In this document: in pieces, positions 1 through 7,220 of the stretch
Position numbering within the stretch: the first letter of the stretch is position 1
Layout: each line of letters starts with the position of its first letter
Origin: Candidatus Woesearchaeota archaeon
GTDB lineage: Archaea; Nanobdellota; Nanobdellia; Woesearchaeales; JAGVYJ01
Length of the DNA: 9,940 nucleotides
Reading direction: 5' to 3'
Assembly: GCA_018303315.1 (NCBI GenBank)
Contig: JAGVYJ010000043.1
Location: 1-9,940, forward strand
Position numbers and translations under genes: made by a program
The notes under the pieces: generated by a model
What the model was told of the DNA's origin: nothing
Seen by the model: only the letters and a program-made list of their open reading frames with translations
The model's database searches: none

Positions 1-130
1 TAACTCTTCGGTTTTCGGCTTCGCCGACCGTTGCACTAAACCTCGTTCCTTTGGAAGCGTATAACAGCGATTTACCGACTACGCTCGGTTGCACCTCGCC
101 TTCACCCAAATTGCCAACGCAGCTTCTTTT
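1..130. repeat. GC-rich hairpin cluster with an imperfectly repeated module
   Basis: Three short hairpins lie in a row. The first is at 9-30 (TCGGC/GCCGA stem at 15-19 and 23-27, extended by CGG/CCG). The second is at 44-59 (TTCC/GGAA at 46-49 and 53-56, plus two more pairs across a bulge). The third is at 74-89 (ACCGA/TCGGT). The first and third are each followed by the same words: GTTGCAC at 30-36 then CCTCG at 41-45, and GTTGCAC at 88-94 then CCTCG at 94-98. This suggests a degenerate repeated unit. One minus-strand frame stays open from about 158 to the left edge without a convincing start, so it could also be the 5' end of a partial gene. I do not recognise a family. Confidence 0.45.
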
Positions 131-232
131 GACGGCATATGTTATATTCAATCAAATCTGAATTTTTCTTAAATTATTATTGCGGGATTTCTTTGAAGTA
201 TGATGAATCCAATGGCCGTATTTGTAAAAAGC
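131..232. other. AT-rich spacer, nothing recognised
   Basis: This spacer lies between the hairpin cluster and the tRNA promoter. It has no convincing reading frame. The only ATG-initiated minus-strand frame, starting at 141, stops after 19 codons. Confidence 0.5.
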
Positions 233-240
233 TTTATAAA
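233..240 (+). promoter_or_regulatory. TATA box of the tRNA-Arg gene
   Basis: TTTATAAA is preceded by the purine-rich AAAAAGC at 226-232, which could be a BRE. It is centred about 28 bases before the first base of the tRNA. This is the normal archaeal TBP/TFB spacing for transcription starting at or just before the mature 5' end. Confidence 0.75.
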
Positions 241-264
241 TTACGGCAGGTGCATTGGCGTCAG

Positions 265-397
265 GGGCGCGTAGCATAGCCTGGATAGTGCGGTCGGCTT
301 CGGACAACCTTTTAGCAAAAGGTTAATCAAAAAACTTCAAGTGCTATGAAGGTTGGCCAGAAACCGATTGACGGGGGTTCAAATCCTCCCGCGCTCA
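265..397 (+). tRNA. tRNA-Arg(UCG) with a 59-nt intron
   Basis: All arms are visible. The acceptor stem is 265-271 with 390-396 (one G-U pair). The D stem is 274-277 with 288-291. The anticodon stem is 293-297 with 364-368, interrupted by the intron. The T stem is 373-377 with 385-389, with loop TTCAAAT. The loop reads C-T-TCG-G-A, so the anticodon at 300-302 is TCG, which reads CGA-type arginine codons. Position 37 is G303 and position 38 is A363, which places the intron at 304-362, the canonical 37/38 site. The intron position is inferred from the mature cloverleaf, because I could not draw a perfect bulge-helix-bulge. The mature tRNA would be 74 nt with discriminator A397 and no encoded CCA. 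The M14-like gene on the other strand ends immediately after it. Confidence 0.9.
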
Positions 398-1123
398 CTA
401 AGCTGCTTTCCCCATCTTTTTGGCGGATCTTACAACAGACAGCATAATCCTGTAATTAAGTTCTATCCTTTTCTCAAGGGGTTGCCTGCCCGGACTTTCT
501 GTGCAAAGCACAAATGGCACTCCTTCCCTGAACATCATGTACTCGAGAGATTTGTCCCTGACATTTGTTACCATGCCATCCCGTGCTGGCCGATTGCAGA
601 TTTTCCTTGCTGTGTTAACAGGAAAATATCTTTTTGCCAAGGCAATTACATCGCGGTAAACTTTCTCTTCCTGCTGTTCATAATTGTACAGGTAGAAGCG
701 CTTCTCATCAACATCCTCATGCAGGGAATGAAAAAATACAGGATTGGCTGCTTTAAGGACATTGTAAAGAATCTTTGGCTCTCCCTCGAGGCTCTTGCCC
801 GCAAAGTGCCGGTTAATATCCCTGTTCTGGTAGTTGCGGCGCTTTCCCCTGTCAAATCCCGTAGGGTTGGCAACAGGTATTATCAGAACCCGCAAGCCGG
901 CCAGACGGCGTTTCTGAATTTTCTCCAGAAATCGTAACACCGCCAAAGGTCCTGCAATTTCATCTCCGTGAATCCCTGCCGAGAATACAACTGTAGCCAG
1001 GGGCTTCGTTTTGCCAAGAGCTACTTTATATAAAGGCCGGTGTTTTACATGACCAATTGGTACAAGGCTGAAATGCCTTTTTCTGCAAACAGCACGAAGT
1101 GCCTTGAGATAATCAGAGTACAT
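398..1123 (-). CDS. M14-family zinc carboxypeptidase / succinylglutamate desuccinylase-like protein
   Basis: This is a predicted zinc-dependent hydrolase of amide bonds (peptide or acyl-amino acid) of the M14/AstE-AspA fold. Numbering is from the TTG at 1141. The HGDE motif gives zinc ligands His58 and Glu61. NPTGFDRG (92-99) and NRDINR (106-111) match the substrate-carboxylate-binding region. SLHED supplies the likely third ligand His141, and TESPG carries the likely catalytic Glu215. No signal peptide is seen, so it is probably cytoplasmic. The longest frame begins with TTG at 1141, only about 10 bases from the TATA element. The in-frame ATG at 1121-1123 lies about 28 bases from it, fits a leaderless mRNA, and gives 241 residues. 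Its TAG stop directly abuts the tRNA on the other strand. The exact substrate cannot be read from sequence. Confidence 0.85.
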   Translation of the reverse strand: MYSDYLKALRAVCRKRHFSLVPIGHVKHRPLYKVALGKTKPLATVVFSAGIHGDEIAGPLAVLRFLEKIQKRRLAGLRVLIIPVANPTGFDRGKRRNYQNRDINRHFAGKSLEGEPKILYNVLKAANPVFFHSLHEDVDEKRFYLYNYEQQEEKVYRDVIALAKRYFPVNTARKICNRPARDGMVTNVRDKSLEYMMFREGVPFVLCTESPGRQPLEKRIELNYRIMLSVVRSAKKMGKAA

Positions 1124-1144
1124 GCAAGCAAGATGGAGCAATGA

Positions 1145-1157
1145 TTTTATATATTTT
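1145..1157. promoter_or_regulatory. Shared bidirectional TATA element
   Basis: TTTTATATATTTT is close to symmetric, so its complement is also a good TATA box. It is centred 24 bases upstream of the DUF2062 ATG at 1175 and 28 bases upstream of the ATG at 1123 of the divergent M14-like gene. There is no room for a second full promoter in the gap. Both mRNAs are expected to be leaderless or nearly so. Confidence 0.65.
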
Positions 1158-1174
1158 GGTGCTTTATTGCAGCT

Positions 1175-1615
1175 ATGGACATCAGAAGATGGCTGCGGCA
1201 GTATACTCAGAAGTTAATGAACACGAAGAGCTCCCCTGAATCAACAGCCTCAGGGTTTGCGCTGGGAACCTTAGTCGCCATACTCCCTACCTGGGGATTT
1301 TCGCTGATTCTCGGGCTGCTTCTTGTGCTGATATTCAGGAGAATAAGCAAACTTGCGGTGCTTGCCGCCCTGCTTATATGGAACCCTTTGACGCTTATCC
1401 CTGTCTACGGGCTGAGCTACAAAATAGGCGACGCCATGTTTGGCCAGGCAGAGGTAATCAAATACAACATTGTCCTCCTTGACCAGGCATTTAATTTCTC
1501 AAGAAGGTTTCTGATAGGGCTTGTCATCCTGGCCGTGGTCATTTCAGCAGCCAGCTTCCTGATTGTCTGGCTTTTTGCGAAGTTTTATCATAAACGACGT
1601 TTAAGGGCAGCCTGA
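1175..1615 (+). CDS. DUF2062 family membrane protein
   Basis: This 146-residue integral membrane protein has no assigned biochemical function. The DUF2062 signature is clear: a basic amphipathic N terminus, SPES at 20-23, a glycine-rich first membrane segment (about 25-53) containing LPTWG, a second hydrophobic stretch (about 60-80) with the conserved WNP at 69-71, and a last segment (about 112-136) ending in a basic tail. Length is usual for a stand-alone member. No Shine-Dalgarno is present; the ATG lies 24 bases after the shared TATA centre. The stop codon is immediately followed by the stop of the convergent hydrolase gene. Family assignment is strong, function unknown. Confidence 0.88.
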   Translation: MDIRRWLRQYTQKLMNTKSSPESTASGFALGTLVAILPTWGFSLILGLLLVLIFRRISKLAVLAALLIWNPLTLIPVYGLSYKIGDAMFGQAEVIKYNIVLLDQAFNFSRRFLIGLVILAVVISAASFLIVWLFAKFYHKRRLRAA

Positions 1616-4037
1616 TCAGTCATTTAATAAAGTCAAAATTATCCTGTATGTTTCCGGATGCAGGTCAGGGTCGAGCAGCGAGCCGTGCAGGTCGGTCTGG
1701 AAGGAATCGGTGCAAGTGCCGTGTATCTGGAAGTTTTCTGCACCATTCAAATAGGCGCTTTCATTTGTGACAATGCCGTCCCCTGCTTTCCCATCGTCCA
1801 TAGGGCAGCCGGTGCTCCTGATGGAATATAATTTTGTGTTCTTGGGCATGGGCTGGGCATTCAGCCTGCTCAGGAATACGCTGCCCTCGGTCATATCCTC
1901 GCATTCCTTTGATGCGCCGAGAACATTGCACAGGCTTGCAGACCTTCCCGCCCATTGAGTGGGCCACTATATTGACTTTGGATGAGCCTGTCCTGTACTT
2001 AAGCAGGGCTATTATGTCTTTAAGCCTGATGGCATAATTCTCTATCCTCTCAGATTTTTGCGCGCCAAGGGTGACCCCGCCTATGGCATAATGGGCTATG
2101 TAATAGTAGCTGGCCCTGGCTGTCACAGGCCTTCCTGACATGCCCCATTCGCCCTGCTTAACATCTGCAAAAGCCCTGCTCAGATCAAGCTCCCCTGCAT
2201 TGATAAACCCGTCATCCTGAAGCCGGCTCTGCAGCTTGGTAAAGGCATTCATAGCCAGGGCAGGTGTGTTCTGGTCATTGAGAGCATGGCCATGGATGAA
2301 GAGCACAGGTATGGCAGGCTCCCCACCATCCAGGCAGGCCTGACACTGGCTGAATGTGCAGCATTTTTCCGGGTTTGGGCTGAGCATCAGCCTGCTCAGG
2401 CTGGCAATAGGAACCCCTGTGCTGACAGGCTTAAGCGATGGCTGAGTGACAAGATAGCTATTAAGCTCTTCTGGCACGGAACCTGCAGAGCTTTCGTTCC
2501 CGCAGTACAACCTGGCAAAGGAAACAGCTTCCCTGGAATCGATAATTGCCATTGCAAGGCTATCTTCGTCCGGGATTCCGGAAGTTCCTGAAACGCTTCC
2601 AGTGCTGTTTATCCGCGAATCAATAAACTCAACCAGCTGGGAAGGCACGGAAGCCCTGGCAAGAAGCAGGGCATTCAGCTGCAATTTGGCAGCTGCATTA
2701 TCAAGAAATTCGTCAAAGCTTGCATTGCCAATGCTCCATAGGTAATTGTCTTTCCTGAAAGCCTCTGCCTTTTGGTTTTCCTGCTCTGCATCAGAATTGG
2801 CCTGGCGAAGAGCCTGGCATGAAAAGGTGCTGTAATTAAGCTGTTCAGAGTTTTTCACCGCCAGCAGGCTCTTGCTGTACAGCTGGAGGAAGGCTCCAAG
2901 GCGCTGCACGGACTGGTAGTCTGCCAGCTCTTTCATGAGCCCATCAACGGCAAGTTTTAGGTCGCTGTTCACAGAGAGCTCAGAATACGGGCTGCTGCCG
3001 GACAGAATGCTCTGGCCGGAAACAATCCGGCTGGCTATTTCTGCAAGCCTGCCGAGCTTTAGACTGCTGGCAGAGCCGGCCTGGGATGCATGGAAAAGTG
3101 CAGATTCATTAACAAGCCATTTCAAGGAGTAAGCCTGCTCAATAATATCAACGCTGTCATTGTGGATTCCAATAAGCTGGTCAAGGCTTTCCCTGATATC
3201 CTGAATCTCTGCATTAAGAAAATCTGCCTCATCCTGCTTCCGGGCAACGCCGGTTGCACTGATAGCCAGATATTCTTCCAGGTCCCAGAGCTCTACTGCC
3301 GTTTTCCCGAATTCGGCAAGCCCCTGCAGCCTTTTGCTGTATGAAGTCAGATTATTCCTTATCCTGGCGTTCTCTGCCGCGTTTCCGTTGAGAAGCCCTG
3401 AAAGATGCGTTGTCTGGTTGAGGGCTGCCTCAGCATCCTGGATTGATGCAAGCAGGGCCTCTATCATTGGTTTTATGCCTTCCTTTGCTGATTCCGCATC
3501 AGGGGAGAGCTTGTAGTTAAGATAAACTATCGAGGAGGCTCGCCTTGGCTCCCCATTGGTGAGGCATACAACAGACCTTATGTTCCTGCATTCAGCCTGG
3601 AAAACGTAAATATTCTGGCCTTCCCCGAAAGCAGGAGCTTTAAGGGTGAAAGGCAATGTCCTGAGCTGGCCATGCTCGAACTTCTCGGTGTAGGAATAGA
3701 TGACAGAATTGTCTGCCAAATCAGTCAGGGTTAGCTCGCAGCTGCTCCTGCACTGCTGGAAATTATCATTCTGTATGCTGAAGTTGATGTTTGCAGACTC
3801 TCCGTTTGTCAGGCTGAGGCTCACGTCAGCGGGAGAAAGCTTCACCACAAGCTCGTCATTGAGCAGGAAAGAGACCTTGATGCCCAGCAACAGGAGCAAT
3901 GCTATAAGCACAATCAGGCCTGCAGAGATTATTAAAATACTTGCCTTTATGCGGTTCCTGACCTCTGAGAGATACTCCGCTGGTTTCCTGAACAGCCTTT
4001 GGGCAGAATGCCTTGCTCTTTTCATTTTGGGCGCCAT
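1616..4037 (-). pseudogene. Membrane-anchored extracellular alpha/beta hydrolase (lipase-like), interrupted
   Basis: The product would start with a basic N terminus and one membrane helix (about 32-57), giving an N-in, C-out anchor. A probable beta-rich ectodomain follows (about 60-170) with cysteine pairs. Next comes a long, mostly helical stalk (about 180-470), a Cys-rich linker (CCTFSQCQAC) and a C-terminal alpha/beta hydrolase domain. That domain has the oxyanion motif FIHGH (His582) and the nucleophile elbow AHSMGG (Ser694, codon 1956-1958). Just after the elbow the frame becomes nonsense and stops at 1761. The rest of the domain continues in another frame down to 1616, with ECEDM, the probable catalytic Asp in GDGIV (codon 1778-1780) and the probable His in DLHGS (codon 1685-1687). 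The usual segment after the elbow (the GLVxR and GTPNHG-type part) is absent from both frames. This indicates a deletion plus frameshift at about 1930-1966. The upstream part could still be translated as a 758-residue protein without its Asp and His. Confidence 0.8.
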
Positions 4038-4061
4038 CTATGATGCTATTGTGCCCCCCAG

Positions 4062-4068
4062 TTATAAA
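4062..4068 (-). promoter_or_regulatory. TATA box of the hydrolase gene
   Basis: On the minus strand this reads TTTATAA, centred about 28 bases before the ATG at 4037. It supports that start and a leaderless transcript. Confidence 0.6.
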
Positions 4069-4096
4069 GATTTGGACAAGGGAAAAGCATGAAGCT

Positions 4097-4120
4097 TATA
4101 TAAAAATCAGGCTATAAAAT
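4097..4120 (-). terminator. T-rich stretch after the CPA1 antiporter gene
   Basis: Just past the antiporter stop the minus strand carries TTTT and TTTTT runs without a strong hairpin, as in many archaeal intrinsic terminators. The same bases also contain TATA-like words on both strands (TTATATAAAAA at 4097-4106 on the plus strand), so the role is uncertain. Confidence 0.3.
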
Positions 4121-4126
4121 ATCAGC

Positions 4127-5413
4127 TCATTGCTTTTTCCTGTCGGCTGCCTTCTTCTCCAGCTTGATAACCTCTTTCTCAGCCCTTTTTATGTCAGCTT
4201 TCTGCTTCTGCTCAACCTTCTTCTCTTCGTTTGGCTTATGCCTGAACAGGATTTCAACAGCCACGGTTGTGTAGATGGTGGTAACCAGTATGACGATGAA
4301 AACTATGTCAGAGAAAATCTGCCCATTGGGCACGCCCATGGAAACAGGGAGGTATGACAGCACAGCTGCAGCCAGGCCCCTTGGCGCCATAACCTGCATT
4401 GTCCTTAGCTCTGCCTTTTCCAGCTTCATGCCTAATGTGCTCACTTTCACGATGGCCAGGCGAAGCAGTATAAGCACCACAGAGATTATTATGCCGTAAA
4501 GGACGTATGTGGAGTTTATGCTTACGATAATGCCCAGATAAACAAAGAAGAAGGAGCGTATGAAGAAGGTTATTTCGGACTGGAAAGTCCTGAAAAGATG
4601 GCTGACGCTTGAAAACTTTTTGTCCATCTTCAGCATGGTGGAAATGGTCTTCTCATTCCCCAGCACAACTCCAAAGGCAAGTGTGGCAATTGCGCCGTTG
4701 CCCCCAACAAGTTCGGCCAGCACGTAGACAAAGAAAAGCATGGCAAGTGTAAGCATATAGTCAAAGGGCCTGCCTTTCAGCATGTCCAAGACAAATGCCC
4801 AGACTATCCCTGTGAAGAATCCTATTACCGCGCCCACAGAGAACACGCTCAGGATATGGTTGACAGGAGAGCCATTTGCGGACTGGATAATCAGGCCAAT
4901 GAGGGCAATTGGTATGACAATTGTGAATGGGTCGTTGAAAATTGACTCGAGGCTGAGCATGGTCTTTATGTTGTCGCCTATCTTCAGCCTAGACACCACA
5001 GAGACCACTATGGCTGAGCTTGTGCCGCCGAGAATGGCTCCCATGAGCAGGCCCTGCAGCAGGGTAATCTTGAAAAGGAAGACTGAAAGGAAACCAACCA
5101 CAACCATAGCGGAAATAACGTTAAGCACGGCAAGGAGCATGCTCCTCGGGAAGCCTTTCACAACCTGGTAGAAATCCATGTTAAGGCCCGCATCAAACAG
5201 GATTATCAGCAGGGCAAGCGCTGCCAGGAAAGGGAAGAGGGAGATGAAAACGCTCTGGTCGAGAGTGTGGAAAACAGGGCCAAGCAGAAGGCCAAGGAGC
5301 AGCAGCCAGATGATGTCCGGTATGCCTGTCTTCTCGAATATGAGGTAGCCGGCATAGCCCAGTATCAGGGTTGCGCTGAACAGGCTCAAAAGGCTTAATG
5401 GCTCAACCGGCAT
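4127..5413 (-). CDS. CPA1-type Na+(K+)/H+ antiporter
   Basis: This 428-residue polytopic membrane protein has 11-13 hydrophobic segments. Family marks are LFDAGLNMD (72-80), the glycine-rich GGTSSA (129-134), and the ion-binding motif LESIFNDP with Asn160-Asp161. The Asn-Asp pair is typical of electroneutral CPA1/NhaP-like exchangers. APRGLAAAV (343-351) lies in a late helix. The C-terminal tail (about 392-428) is soluble, very rich in Lys and Glu, and probably helical; no TrkA-type domain is attached. The start at 5413 is supported by a TATA box about 43 bases upstream and by AGAGGA about 8 bases before the ATG. This is one of the few genes here with a short leader and a plausible ribosome binding site. 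The transported cation cannot be read from sequence. A TATA element upstream suggests transcription independent of corA. Confidence 0.88.
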   Translation of the reverse strand: MPVEPLSLLSLFSATLILGYAGYLIFEKTGIPDIIWLLLLGLLLGPVFHTLDQSVFISLFPFLAALALLIILFDAGLNMDFYQVVKGFPRSMLLAVLNVISAMVVVGFLSVFLFKITLLQGLLMGAILGGTSSAIVVSVVSRLKIGDNIKTMLSLESIFNDPFTIVIPIALIGLIIQSANGSPVNHILSVFSVGAVIGFFTGIVWAFVLDMLKGRPFDYMLTLAMLFFVYVLAELVGGNGAIATLAFGVVLGNEKTISTMLKMDKKFSSVSHLFRTFQSEITFFIRSFFFVYLGIIVSINSTYVLYGIIISVVLILLRLAIVKVSTLGMKLEKAELRTMQVMAPRGLAAAVLSYLPVSMGVPNGQIFSDIVFIVILVTTIYTTVAVEILFRHKPNEEKKVEQKQKADIKRAEKEVIKLEKKAADRKKQ

Positions 5414-5452
5414 AACATTGTCCTCTTTTTATCCCTCTCTCTGCCAGTTGTG

Positions 5453-5460
5453 TTTATAAA
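5453..5460 (-). promoter_or_regulatory. TATA box of the CPA1 antiporter gene
   Basis: TTTATAAA lies in the 67-base gap after corA, centred about 43 bases before the ATG. The implied leader is about 15-20 bases, enough to hold the AGAGGA ribosome binding site. Confidence 0.6.
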
Positions 5461-5480
5461 TTTTTATCCCGTCCAGGCAG

Positions 5481-6572
5481 CTAGAGCCATTTCTTGCCGC
5501 GGAAATACAGCATCATCCCGCCGAATATCGCAAGCATCAAGGCAAGGACAAGGAAATAGCCGTACTTCCAGCTCAGCTCCGGCATGTACTGGAAGTTCAT
5601 GCCATATACCCCGACAACGAAAGTGAGGGGGATGAATATGGTGGCAATGATTGTAAGAACCTTCATTATCTCGTTCATGCGGTTGCTCACCGTAGACAGG
5701 TAGAGGTCGGTCATGCCTGAAAGCATGTCACGGAAAGTTTCAACTGCCTCGATTATCTGGATGGTGTGGTCATATACGTCCCGGAAATAGATAAGCGTGC
5801 CTTTCTTGATGAGCCTGGATTCTCCCTTTTCAACCCCGCCCACCACCTCCCTTAGCGGCCAGACAGACTTCCTCAGGAAGATAAGCTCACGCTTTAGGGA
5901 GTTAATCTTCTTCAGCGTGCCAAGCGTGGGGTTGGTCAATAGTTCTGATTCGAGGCTTTCTATGCTGTCGACGACCTTTTCAAGTATGACAAAATAATTG
6001 TCAACGAGGGCGTCAAGCAGCCTGTATGTGAGGTAGTCTGCGCCTTTCTCGCGGATTACGCCCTTGCCGCTTCTTATCCTTTCCCTGACTGCATCAAAAA
6101 CATCCCCCTCACGCTCCTGGAATGAAATGACGAAATTTTCGCCGAGAATCAGGCTCACCTGCTCAACGTCAACAGCATCTGCATCAAAATGCAGCATCTT
6201 TACAACGATGTAAATGTAATTCTCGAAATCCTCCTTCTTGGGCCGTTGCATTGTATGGGCTATGTCCTCCATCACCAGTGCATGAAGCCCGAATTTGCTG
6301 CCAAGGGTTCTGATAATCGCTGTGTCGTGCAGGCCGTTTATGTTTATCCAGGTTACTGTCTTCTTTTCCCTGAAGGGGAAGCATTCCTCAATCCTCTTAA
6401 CATCAAGTTCACGCACATTCTTGCTGTCATAGTCTATAAGCTGGATTGTTACCTTCTCAGCCTTCTTTTCCCCAACATGGACCACGCTGCCCGGAGGCAG
6501 CCCTGCCTTCCTTTTCCCGACTATTTTTCTTGCAAAATGGGGCATTTTCAATTCAGCAGGCTTAATCTTCAT
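5481..6572 (-). CDS. corA: CorA-type Mg2+/Co2+ channel
   Basis: CorA proteins are homopentameric channels importing Mg2+ (and Co2+) across the cytoplasmic membrane. The chain has a long N-terminal cytoplasmic alpha/beta part followed by the long stalk helix. Two C-terminal membrane helices follow, with the invariant pore motif YGMN at the end of the first (GMN at 324-326 of the 363-residue form). The acidic-aromatic loop (MPEL) follows, and the chain ends in the basic RGKKWL typical of the family. The frame extends upstream to an ATG at 6644, but that stretch contains the TATA-like ATTTAAAT. The ATG at 6570-6572 lies about 28 bases from that box and gives a normal CorA length, so I chose it. 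It lies 93 bases downstream of msrA with its own promoter. Confidence 0.92.
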   Translation of the reverse strand: MKIKPAELKMPHFARKIVGKRKAGLPPGSVVHVGEKKAEKVTIQLIDYDSKNVRELDVKRIEECFPFREKKTVTWININGLHDTAIIRTLGSKFGLHALVMEDIAHTMQRPKKEDFENYIYIVVKMLHFDADAVDVEQVSLILGENFVISFQEREGDVFDAVRERIRSGKGVIREKGADYLTYRLLDALVDNYFVILEKVVDSIESLESELLTNPTLGTLKKINSLKRELIFLRKSVWPLREVVGGVEKGESRLIKKGTLIYFRDVYDHTIQIIEAVETFRDMLSGMTDLYLSTVSNRMNEIMKVLTIIATIFIPLTFVVGVYGMNFQYMPELSWKYGYFLVLALMLAIFGGMMLYFRGKKWL

Positions 6573-6595
6573 GCACCGTATAGCTGCGCCGCTAC

Positions 6596-6607
6596 ATTTA
6601 AATATTT
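6596..6607 (-). promoter_or_regulatory. TATA box of corA
   Basis: AAATATTTAAAT on the minus strand, with the ATTTAAAT core at 6596-6603, is centred about 28 bases before the chosen corA ATG at 6572. It decides the start codon, because the upstream ATG at 6644 would put the promoter inside the gene. Confidence 0.55.
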
Positions 6608-6665
6608 GCATCAATTGCAAGAACCCAGGTGGCTGGCTAACCAAGAGATGAACACCAAAAGGCTG

Positions 6666-7123
6666 TCAGCAGACCGCCTTTCCATGCTTTTCAAGATAAC
6701 GCTGGTGGTATTCCTCTGCCCTGTAAAATTCACCTGCAGGAAGGATTTCAGTCACTATCTTTTCCCTGTATTTTGACTGCTGTCTTGCCTTTGATGCCAA
6801 AGCAGCTTCTTTTGCCTTTCATTATGGCAGAAAATGACTGACCTGTACTGGCTGCCCACATCAGGGCCCTGCCTGTTGAACTGGGTGGGGTCATGTATGC
6901 TCCAGAAAGTCTGGAGCAGCTTTGCATAGGAAACCTTCTTCGGGTCGAACTTCACCAATACAGCCTCGGCATGGCCTGTCCTGTTGGAGCACACCTGCTC
7001 GTAGCTGGGATTTTCTGTATTGCCGCCTGAGTATCCGGACGTGACGTCTATGACGCCCTTTACCTCCCTGAAAGCAGCCTCCACCCCCCAGAAGCATCCT
7101 GCGCCGAAAGTTGCCTTTTCCAT
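6666..7123 (-). pseudogene. msrA: Peptide methionine sulfoxide reductase MsrA, frameshifted
   Basis: MsrA reduces the S-epimer of methionine sulfoxide in oxidised proteins. The N-terminal frame has the catalytic GCFWG motif (Cys10), the GYSGG region, YEQVC, GHAEAV and the conserved run from HDPTQFNRQG to GSQYRSVIF. After HNERQKK (codons near 6813) this frame turns into unrelated residues and stops at 6755. One base over, the expected C-terminal part follows: ALASKARQQ, EKIVTEILPAGEFYRAEEYHQRY and LEKHGKAVC, ending at the TGA at 6666-6668. Restoring one base within the A-rich run at about 6806-6813 gives a normal 152-residue MsrA with a C-terminal Cys. The cause may be a sequencing slip or a recent mutation; nothing else in the gene looks decayed. 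A TATA element lies just upstream. Confidence 0.9.
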
Positions 7124-7149
7124 GGCATAACTCTTGATATGCTCACATA

Positions 7150-7160
7150 TTTAAATTTAA
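7150..7160 (-). promoter_or_regulatory. TATA-like element of msrA
   Basis: TTTAAATTTAA, read here on the plus strand, is also AT-rich and TATA-like on the minus strand. It is centred about 31 bases before the msrA ATG at 7123, predicting at most a few bases of leader. Confidence 0.5.
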
Positions 7161-7171
7161 GCGAGAAAACA

Positions 7172-7191
7172 TGCATCCAGAATGCAGATGC
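7172..7191. terminator. Weak hairpin between the SLC13-like gene and msrA
   Basis: GCATC (7173-7177) can pair with GATGC (7187-7191), and TGCAT (7172-7176) alternatively with ATGCA (7182-7186). The minus strand has TTTT shortly after, at the position expected for the end of the upstream transporter transcript. The stem is only five pairs. Confidence 0.25.
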
Positions 7192-7220
7192 TTTTATTAA
7201 TCCTGCCATGAAACAACCGG

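Noticed and set aside
82..141. Short minus-strand ATG frame in the left-edge region
   Set aside because: It has only 19 codons before a stop, no clear promoter, and lies in a hairpin-rich stretch.
353..937. Long plus-strand open frame overlapping the tRNA and the M14-like gene
   Set aside because: It lies antisense to a clear zinc-hydrolase gene, begins inside the tRNA, and has no family-like motifs.
2286..4092. Several plus-strand open frames across the hydrolase gene
   Set aside because: They are antisense to the membrane-anchored hydrolase, show no recognisable domains, and lack their own promoters.
6573..6644. N-terminal extension of CorA from the ATG at 6644
   Set aside because: The stretch contains the TATA-like element and has no CorA similarity that I recognise; the ATG at 6572 has the right spacing.
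6801..6813. Programmed -1 ribosomal frameshift in msrA
   Set aside because: The frame-0 codons CAA AAG AAG do not form a canonical X XXY YYZ slippery site, and msrA is not known to use frameshifting. A sequencing slip or mutation is simpler.
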